From assembly GCF_019880405.1 (NCBI RefSeq), contig NZ_CP082269.1:620001-684000 (forward strand): a stretch of DNA of 64,000 nucleotides. The letters are read 5' to 3'. Position 1 is the stretch's first letter; every line of letters starts with the position of its first letter. This stretch comes from Enterobacter sp. C2. GTDB taxonomy: Bacteria > Pseudomonadota > Gammaproteobacteria > Enterobacterales > Enterobacteriaceae. This document shows, piece by piece, positions 58,439-64,000 of the stretch. A program made the translations under genes and the position numbers. A model generated the notes under the pieces. It made no database searches. It saw only the letters and a list, made by a program, of their open reading frames with translations, and was not told the DNA's origin.

Positions 58439-59941
58439 TTAACGTTTAGAGCCGTAATAGACTTCGTTCCAGCGCAGGGCATCTTTAAACGCTGGCAGGC
58501 GGGTGTCGTTATCGATCACCGCCAGCTCAATGTCGTGCAGCTCGGCGAACTGGCGCATATCGCTGAGATCCAGCGCGTGGCTGAAGACGGTGTGGTGTGC
58601 ACCCCCGGCAACGATCCACGCCTCAGAGGCGGTGGCGAGATCCGGCTGGGCTTTCCACAGCGCGTTGGCGACCGGCAGCTTCGGCAGCTGGTGCGGGGTC
58701 TCGACGGAATCAACGCAGTTCACCAGCAGGCGGAAACGATCCCCAAGATCGATCAGGCTGGCGTTGATCGCCGGGCCAGTTTTAGTGGAGAAGATCAGGC
58801 GGGCCGGATCGGCTTTGCCGCCGATGCCGAGGTACTGCACGTCGAGGATCGGTTTCTCATCCAGGGCGATGGTTGGACACACTTCCAGCATATGGGAGCC
58901 GAGCACCAGATCGTTGCCGTCCTCAAAGTGGTAGGTGTAGTCCTCCATAAAGGAGGTGCCGCCCTGTAGACCGGTCGACATCACCTTCATGATGCGAAGC
59001 AGGGCGGCGGTTTTCCAGTCGCCTTCGCCCGCAAAGCCGTAGCCCTGCTGCATCAGGCGCTGCACGGCGAGGCCCGGAAGCTGTTTCAGGCCGTGCAGAT
59101 CTTCAAAGGTAGTGGTGAAGGCGTGGAAGCCGCCTTGTTCCAGGAAGCGCTTCATCCCCAGCTCGATGCGGGCCGCGTCAATCACGTTCTGGCGTTTATC
59201 ACCGTTAACTTGCGCGGCAGCGGTCAGGCGGTAGCTGCTCTCATACTCGTCCACCAGCGCGCTGATATCGCCTTCGCTGATGTCATTCACCACCTGCACC
59301 AGATCGCCCACCGCCCAGGTATTGACCGAGAAGCCGAACTTGATCTGCGCTGCCACTTTATCGCCGTCGGTAACGGCAACTTCACGCATGTTGTCGCCGA
59401 AACGGCACACTTTCAGATGGCGGGTATCCTGTTTGGAGACCGCATGACGCATCCACGCCCCGATGCGCTGCTGGGCTTTTTGATCCTGCCAGTGGCCGGT
59501 CACCACGCTGTGCTGCTGACGCATCCGCGCGCCAATGAAGCCGAACTCGCGGCCGCCGTGCGCAGTCTGGTTCAGGTTCATAAAGTCCATGTCGATGCTG
59601 TCCCACGGCAGGGAGGCGTTGAACTGGGTATGGAACTGCAGCAGCGGCTTGTTAAGGATGGTCAGGCCGTTGATCCACATCTTGGCCGGAGAGAAAGTGT
59701 GCAGCCATACCACCAGGCCTGCACAGTTGTCGTTGTAGTTGGCGTCGCGGCAGATAGCGGTGATCTCATCCGGCGAGGTGCCGAGCGGCTTCAGCACCAG
59801 CTTGCAGGGCAGTTTGGCTTCGCTGTTCAGCGCGTTCACTACCTGCTCAGCGTGCTGCGTGACCTGGCGTAGGGTCTCCGGGCCATAGAGATGCTGGCTG
59901 CCAATCACAAACCATACTTCGTAGTTATCAAAAATAGTCAT
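58439..59941 (-). CDS. araA: L-arabinose isomerase
   Basis: 500-residue isomerase converting L-arabinose to L-ribulose (Mn-dependent). Conserved blocks: [10 protein letters not shown] near the N-terminus, [15 protein letters not shown] and LEVCPTIA; active-site Glu in the central domain. Same length as E. coli. 10 bp downstream of araB. Confidence 0.97.
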   Translation of the reverse strand: MTIFDNYEVWFVIGSQHLYGPETLRQVTQHAEQVVNALNSEAKLPCKLVLKPLGTSPDEITAICRDANYNDNCAGLVVWLHTFSPAKMWINGLTILNKPLLQFHTQFNASLPWDSIDMDFMNLNQTAHGGREFGFIGARMRQQHSVVTGHWQDQKAQQRIGAWMRHAVSKQDTRHLKVCRFGDNMREVAVTDGDKVAAQIKFGFSVNTWAVGDLVQVVNDISEGDISALVDEYESSYRLTAAAQVNGDKRQNVIDAARIELGMKRFLEQGGFHAFTTTFEDLHGLKQLPGLAVQRLMQQGYGFAGEGDWKTAALLRIMKVMSTGLQGGTSFMEDYTYHFEDGNDLVLGSHMLEVCPTIALDEKPILDVQYLGIGGKADPARLIFSTKTGPAINASLIDLGDRFRLLVNCVDSVETPHQLPKLPVANALWKAQPDLATASEAWIVAGGAHHTVFSHALDLSDMRQFAELHDIELAVIDNDTRLPAFKDALRWNEVYYGSKR

Positions 59942-59951
59942 TATCGTGTCC

Positions 59952-61646
59952 TTAATGAGTCAGAGCGGCCTGCGACGCTGGCGCGGCTGAAGGGAGATAG
60001 TGTTGTTCGGCGCTGGCCGCCCAGTGCTGGTAGCGGCGATAGAGCTGTTCAAAGCGTTGCGCCTGAGCCGGAGCAGGCTGGAGCGTATTTTCGACGGCGC
60101 TGGCCATATGGCGCTGCGCGGTCGGGATATCAGCATGATCCCCTGCGGCTACGGCGGCGAAGATGGCCGCGCCTAAAGCGCAGCACTGATCGGAGGCGAC
60201 GATCTGCAGCGGACGGTTGAGCACGTCGCAGCAGGCCTGCATGATCACCCGGTTTTTACGGGCGATACCGCCAAGGGCCATCACGTTGTTGACTGCGATC
60301 CCCTGTTCGGTAAAGCACTCCATAATGGCGCGCGCGCCGAAGGCGGTGGCGGCGATCAGCCCGCCAAACAGCAGCGGCGCGTCGGTAGCAAGGTTAAGGT
60401 CAGTGATCACCCCCTTCAGGCGCTGGTTAGCGTTAGGGGTGCGGCGACCGTTAAACCAGTCGAGGATCACTGGGAGGTGATCGAGGGAAGGGTTATCTGC
60501 CCAGGCCTGGGTCAGGGCTGGCAGCAGCTGTTTCTGGCTGGCCTGGATCTGGGTTTTCAGCTCTGGATGCTGGAGCGCAAGCTGCTCAAGCGGCCAGCCG
60601 AGGATGCGGCCAAACCAGGCATAGATATCGCCGAAGGCCGACTGTCCGGCTTCAAGGCCGATAAAGTCCGGCACCACGCTGCCGTCAACCTGGCCGCAGA
60701 TGCCTTTTACCGCTCGCTCGCCGACGCTGGGCTTATCGGCAATCAGGATGTCGCAGGTTGAGGTGCCGATCACTTTGACCAGCGTGTTCGGCTGCGCCCC
60801 TGCGCCCACGGCGCCCATATGGCAGTCGAATGCGCCTCCGGCAATCACCACCTTCTCCGACAGGCCCAGACGCTGGGCCCACTCCGGGCTCAGGTTGCCC
60901 ACCGGAAGATCGGCGGTATAAGTTTCGGTAAACATCGGCCAGGCCAGATGCTTATTAATGATCGGATCCAGCTCGTCAAAGAAGCTGGCCGGAGGCAAAC
61001 CACCCCAGCTTTCGTGCCAGAGGGATTTGTGTCCGGCGCTACAGCGTCCGCGGCGGATATCCTGCGGACGGACGGTGTTGGAGAGCAGGGCGGGAACCCA
61101 GTCGCACAGCTCAATCCACGAGGTGGCGGCCTGGGCGACGGCGGCGTCCTGACGGGTGACATGCAGGATCTTGGCCCAGAACCACTCGCTGGAGTAGATC
61201 CCGCCGATATAGCGTGAGTAGTCGGCTTTGCCCGGCTGGTGACAGAGGCGGGTGATGGCCTCAGCTTCCTCAACCGCCGTGTGATCTTTCCAGAGCACGA
61301 ACATGGCGTTGGGGTTGTCGGCAAACTCCGGACGCAGCGCCAGCACGCGCCCCTCGGCGTCGATCGGGGCTGGCGTCGAGCCGGTGCTGTCTACGCCGAT
61401 ACCGCTGATCTGTTCGCGCTGGTCAGGGCTTAGCTGGGCCAGCACGCTTTTGATTGCCGCTTCCATCGACTCGATATAGTCGCGTGGGTGATGGCGAAAC
61501 TGATTCCGCGGAGCGTCGCAATAACGCCCCTCCTGCCAGCGCGGATACCACTCCACGCTGGTGGCGATCTCTGTGCCGTGCTCGCAGTCTACTGCCAGGG
61601 CGCGTACCGAGTCGCTGCCAAAATCGAGGCCAATTGCAATTGCCAT
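59952..61646 (-). CDS. araB: L-ribulokinase
   Basis: 564-residue FGGY kinase phosphorylating L-ribulose; E. coli is 566 aa. N-terminal [18 protein letters not shown] phosphate loop, catalytic Asp in [15 protein letters not shown] site GGIARKN. Start at 61646 ([10 protein letters not shown]) chosen over an 18-residue extension that runs into the pBAD promoter. First gene of araBAD. Confidence 0.96.
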   Translation of the reverse strand: MAIAIGLDFGSDSVRALAVDCEHGTEIATSVEWYPRWQEGRYCDAPRNQFRHHPRDYIESMEAAIKSVLAQLSPDQREQISGIGVDSTGSTPAPIDAEGRVLALRPEFADNPNAMFVLWKDHTAVEEAEAITRLCHQPGKADYSRYIGGIYSSEWFWAKILHVTRQDAAVAQAATSWIELCDWVPALLSNTVRPQDIRRGRCSAGHKSLWHESWGGLPPASFFDELDPIINKHLAWPMFTETYTADLPVGNLSPEWAQRLGLSEKVVIAGGAFDCHMGAVGAGAQPNTLVKVIGTSTCDILIADKPSVGERAVKGICGQVDGSVVPDFIGLEAGQSAFGDIYAWFGRILGWPLEQLALQHPELKTQIQASQKQLLPALTQAWADNPSLDHLPVILDWFNGRRTPNANQRLKGVITDLNLATDAPLLFGGLIAATAFGARAIMECFTEQGIAVNNVMALGGIARKNRVIMQACCDVLNRPLQIVASDQCCALGAAIFAAVAAGDHADIPTAQRHMASAVENTLQPAPAQAQRFEQLYRRYQHWAASAEQHYLPSAAPASQAALTH

Positions 61647-61680
61647 CGTCTTACTCCATCCAAAATAACCGTATGGAGAA

Positions 61681-61744
61681 ACATTAGAGACAGGGGCCAA
61701 AAAGCGTCAGGCAGGATCCGCTAATCTTATGGATAAAAATGCTA
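61681..61744 (-). promoter_or_regulatory. pBAD promoter with araI1 and araI2
   Basis: Minus-strand reading: araI1 TAGCATTTTTATCCATA (61744-61728), araI2 TAGCGGATCCTGCCTGA (61723-61707), -35 CTGACG (61710-61705), -10 TAATGT (61686-61681), spacer 18 bp. Almost identical to E. coli pBAD, with I2 overlapping the -35. Confidence 0.9.
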
Positions 61745-61754
61745 TGGCAGCAGA

Positions 61755-61776
61755 AAGTGTGACTCACTGCAAATAT
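61755..61776. promoter_or_regulatory. CRP site of the ara control region
   Basis: TGTGA-CTCACT-GCAAA between araI1 and araO1, at the location of the E. coli CRP site that serves both pBAD and pC. Confidence 0.75.
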
Positions 61777-61781
61777 TCAAT

Positions 61782-61813
61782 GTGGACATTTCTGCCGGGT
61801 TTATAGACACTTT
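61782..61813. promoter_or_regulatory. araO1 operator (araC autoregulation)
   Basis: Half-site blocks TGGACATTTCTGCC and TATAGACACTT match E. coli araO1 in order and spacing; AraC bound here represses its own promoter. Confidence 0.8.
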
Positions 61814-61935
61814 TGTTACCCCTTTTTATCGGTGTAGATTAGTCAAAACGGGGAAAGTGCTTTTATCTGGCGGGGTTGTCACGCTGCGGTTTTTATATCT
61901 GGTTCACCAGAGCCGCCGTGTGGTGAAATAAAACT

Positions 61936-61955
61936 CAATATGGACAAATGGTTTC
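61936..61955. promoter_or_regulatory. araO2 distal operator
   Basis: On the minus strand GAAACCATTTGTCCATATTG, matching E. coli araO2 at 18-19 of 20 positions. It lies about 200 bp from araI1 and just before the araC start, as needed for the AraC repression loop. Confidence 0.85.
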
Positions 61956-61983
61956 CTTGACCACTACCTGGAGCGCGCTGTTT

Positions 61984-62829
61984 ATGGCTGAATTACAAAC
62001 CGATCCTCTGCTGCCTGGCTATTCGTTCAATGCCCACCTCGTGGCGGGACTGACGCCCATTGAGGCCGACGGCTACCTCGATTTCTTTGTCGATCGCCCG
62101 CTGGGGATGAAAGGCTACATTCTCAACCTGACGGTGCGGGGAGAGGGGATCGTCAATAACAATGGCCGCCAGTTTGTCTGCCGCCCCGGCGACATCCTGC
62201 TTTTCCCGCCAGGCGAGGTGCACCACTATGGCCGTCACCCTGAGGCGCGGGAGTGGTATCACCAGTGGGTCTACTTCCGGCCGCGCGCCTACTGGCATGA
62301 GTGGCTGGCTTGGCCAACCCTTTTTGCCCAGACCGGCTATTTCCGTCCTGACGAGGTGCACCAGGCACGCTTTAGCGAGCTGTTTGCGCAGATTATCAGT
62401 GCCGGTCAGAGCAGCGGGCGCTATGGCGAACTGCTGGCGATCAACCTGCTGGAGCAGGTGCTGCTGCGACGGATGGACGCGATCAACGAATCGCTGCATC
62501 CGCCGCTGGATAACCGGGTGCGTGACGCCTGTCAGTACATCAGCGATCACCTGGCGGACAACCATTTCGATATCGCCGGTGTGGCGCAGCACGTTTGTCT
62601 GTCGCCGTCGCGGCTGTCGCACCTCTTCCGCCAGCAGCTGGGGGTGAGCGTGCTCAGCTGGCGGGAGGATCAGCGCATCAGCCAGGCCAAGCTGCTGCTC
62701 AGCACGACGCGAATGCCCATCGCCAGCGTGGGGCGCAACGTCGGTTTTGAGGACCAGCTCTACTTCTCTCGCGTGTTCAAAAAATGTACCGGAGCCAGCC
62801 CGAGCGAGTTCCGCGCCGGGTGTGAATAA
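61984..62829 (+). CDS. araC: Arabinose regulator AraC
   Basis: 281 residues: N-terminal arabinose-binding/dimerisation cupin with the arm ([19 protein letters not shown]) and C-terminal HTH pair ([43 protein letters not shown]). It is 11 residues shorter at the C-terminus than E. coli AraC (292). ATG 61984 preferred; a 12-residue extension to 61948 would overlap araO2. Confidence 0.96.
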   Translation: MAELQTDPLLPGYSFNAHLVAGLTPIEADGYLDFFVDRPLGMKGYILNLTVRGEGIVNNNGRQFVCRPGDILLFPPGEVHHYGRHPEAREWYHQWVYFRPRAYWHEWLAWPTLFAQTGYFRPDEVHQARFSELFAQIISAGQSSGRYGELLAINLLEQVLLRRMDAINESLHPPLDNRVRDACQYISDHLADNHFDIAGVAQHVCLSPSRLSHLFRQQLGVSVLSWREDQRISQAKLLLSTTRMPIASVGRNVGFEDQLYFSRVFKKCTGASPSEFRAGCE

Positions 62830-62954
62830 CGTAAAGAAACGAAATGCCGCCGCCGACCTCTGATACAGACAGTAAACTAATCAGACAATTGTGAGCTTGA
62901 CGAGGCGTTACCGGCTCTGGAGAATCCCTGCTTCGTCACTAAAACGGACCGCGT

Positions 62955-63725
62955 ATGCAGGCATTTCTGGAACATTTTATTACTCAATCAGCGACCTATA
63001 CGCTCATTGCGATCGCCCTCGTAGCTTTTCTGGAGTCGCTGGCGCTGGTGGGCCTGATCCTGCCCGGCACGGTGATGATGGCCGGGCTAGGGGCGCTGAT
63101 CGGCAGCGGCGAGGTGAACTTTTGGTATGCCTGGCTGGCGGGCATTGTCGGCTGCCTGCTGGGAGACTGGATCTCCTTCTGGCTCGGGTGGCGTTTTAAG
63201 AAGCCGCTTCACCGCTGGTCGTTTATGAAAAAGAACAAGGCGCTGCTCGATAAGACCGAGCACGCCCTGCACCAGCACAGCATGTTTACCATCCTTGTCG
63301 GCCGCTTTGTTGGGCCAACCCGTCCGCTGGTGCCGATGGTTGCCGGGATGCTCGATCTGCCCGTCAGCAAGTTTTTGCTGCCTAACGTTATCGGCTGCCT
63401 GCTCTGGCCGCCGTTCTACTTTTTACCGGGTATTCTCGCCGGGGCGGCGATCGATATTCCTGCTGATGAGCAGAGCGGGGCGTTTAAGTGGCTACTGCTG
63501 GGTGCGGCGCTGCTGCTCTGGATTGCGGTATGGCTCTGCTGGCGACTGTGGCGCAGCGGCAGGTCCGGCAGCGATCGGCTGACAAAATACCTGCCGCGCG
63601 GGCGGCTGCTGTGGGTGGCTCCCCTGCTGCTTGGCGTGGCGGTTATCGCCTGCGTAGCGGTGGCCCGTCATCCGCTGATGCCCACCTATTTAACGATCCT
63701 GGGTAAGGTCGTCAGCGGTCACTGA
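62955..63725 (+). CDS. yabI: DedA-family membrane protein YabI
   Basis: 256-residue polytopic protein with DedA signatures: [25 protein letters not shown] and [20 protein letters not shown]. Probably lipid-carrier or envelope maintenance, as for other DedA members. Its 3' end overlaps thiQ by seven bases, tail to tail. Confidence 0.95.
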   Translation: MQAFLEHFITQSATYTLIAIALVAFLESLALVGLILPGTVMMAGLGALIGSGEVNFWYAWLAGIVGCLLGDWISFWLGWRFKKPLHRWSFMKKNKALLDKTEHALHQHSMFTILVGRFVGPTRPLVPMVAGMLDLPVSKFLLPNVIGCLLWPPFYFLPGILAGAAIDIPADEQSGAFKWLLLGAALLLWIAVWLCWRLWRSGRSGSDRLTKYLPRGRLLWVAPLLLGVAVIACVAVARHPLMPTYLTILGKVVSGH

Positions 63726-64000
63726 CGTTCAATTCCCAGCAGCGCCGAGACCGGGGCGCGACCGCTGACCAGCTCATCGGTTGCGCCGTCCCACGCGATG
63801 CGTCCCTCGGCCACCACCAGCGCCCGGCCGGCAATGCGTGCGGCATCCTCAATGCTGTGGGAGACCATCAGCAGGGTGATGTTTTGTCGCTTGCAGACGC
63901 TCTGCACCAGGGCCAACATCTCCTGACGCAGGGCCGGATCGAGCGCCGAAAACGGCTCATCCAGCAGCAGGATAGGCTGCTCCCGCACCAGACAGCGCGC
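63719..64000 (-). CDS. thiQ: Thiamine ABC transporter ATPase (3' part)
   Basis: C-terminal ~93 residues of the ATPase of the ThiBPQ thiamine/TPP importer: Walker [14 protein letters not shown]-loop [12 protein letters not shown]. The N-terminal half with Walker A and the ABC signature lies past the right edge. Identity is supported by the yabI neighbour. Confidence 0.93.
   Translation of the reverse strand, partial: ARCLVREQPILLLDEPFSALDPALRQEMLALVQSVCKRQNITLLMVSHSIEDAARIAGRALVVAEGRIAWDGATDELVSGRAPVSALLGIERQ

Overview
The window is chromosomal DNA of an enterobacterium outside Escherichia coli, probably near Enterobacter, Leclercia or Lelliottia. Gene content and protein sequences closely follow the E. 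coli tolC-parE-parC-metC-exbBD-speC-mutY region. However, the ara operon, the accessory genes and the intergenic REP palindromes differ from K-12. The species cannot be fixed from the sequence alone. No insertion sequence, integrase, phage gene or CRISPR array was seen.

Layout. Positions 1-5100 hold the 5' end of tolC and the nudF-yqiB-cpdA-yqiA-parE run. In E. coli parE is followed directly by ygiN. Here about 9.3 kb is inserted (5110-14435): a yeaR-yoaG nitrate/NO-type operon with an internally duplicated YoaG; a two-gene Septu-like module (an HNH-ATPase fusion followed by a separate HNH protein); and a locus for unsaturated uronide oligosaccharides (AraC-type regulator, DUF2264 protein, LacY-like symporter, GH88 hydrolase). 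The E. coli order then resumes: ygiN, mdaB, qseC, qseB, ygiW, parC, plsC, ftsP, ygiQ. A DASS-type anion transporter follows, then dkgA, yqhD, yqhC, yghB, metC, exbB, exbD and yghA.

Positions 34490-43470 are a second accessory stretch, where E. coli carries hyb, glc and gsp genes. It contains a convincing but unrecognised gene pair, a single-TM protein, a DUF3289 gene followed by two tandem DUF943 paralogues, a chemoreceptor with a likely FliA promoter facing a PAS-GGDEF cyclase, yghU, a small lipoprotein and an 80-residue orphan. It ends at tRNA-Phe. Then come yqgA, speC, mltC, yggX, mutY, trmB, yggL and yggN. nupG, which lies between speC and mltC in E. coli, is missing.

At 51502-51525 the map jumps from the ~66.9-min E. 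coli region to the ~1.3-min region: rluA, rapA, polB, araDAB, araC, yabI, thiQ. The relative orientation and near-equal distances from oriC fit one end of an origin-symmetric inversion. The ara control region keeps recognisable I1, I2, O1, O2 and CRP sites.

The strongest candidate for an undescribed system is the HNH-ATPase plus HNH pair at 5981-8970. Gene 1 is a complete PtuB-like nuclease fused to a PtuA-like ATPase, with an Asn where the aligned catalytic His should be and an abrupt composition change at the fusion point. Gene 2 is a second PtuB-like protein with an intact HNH motif. The DUF3289-DUF943-DUF943 cluster is the second candidate.
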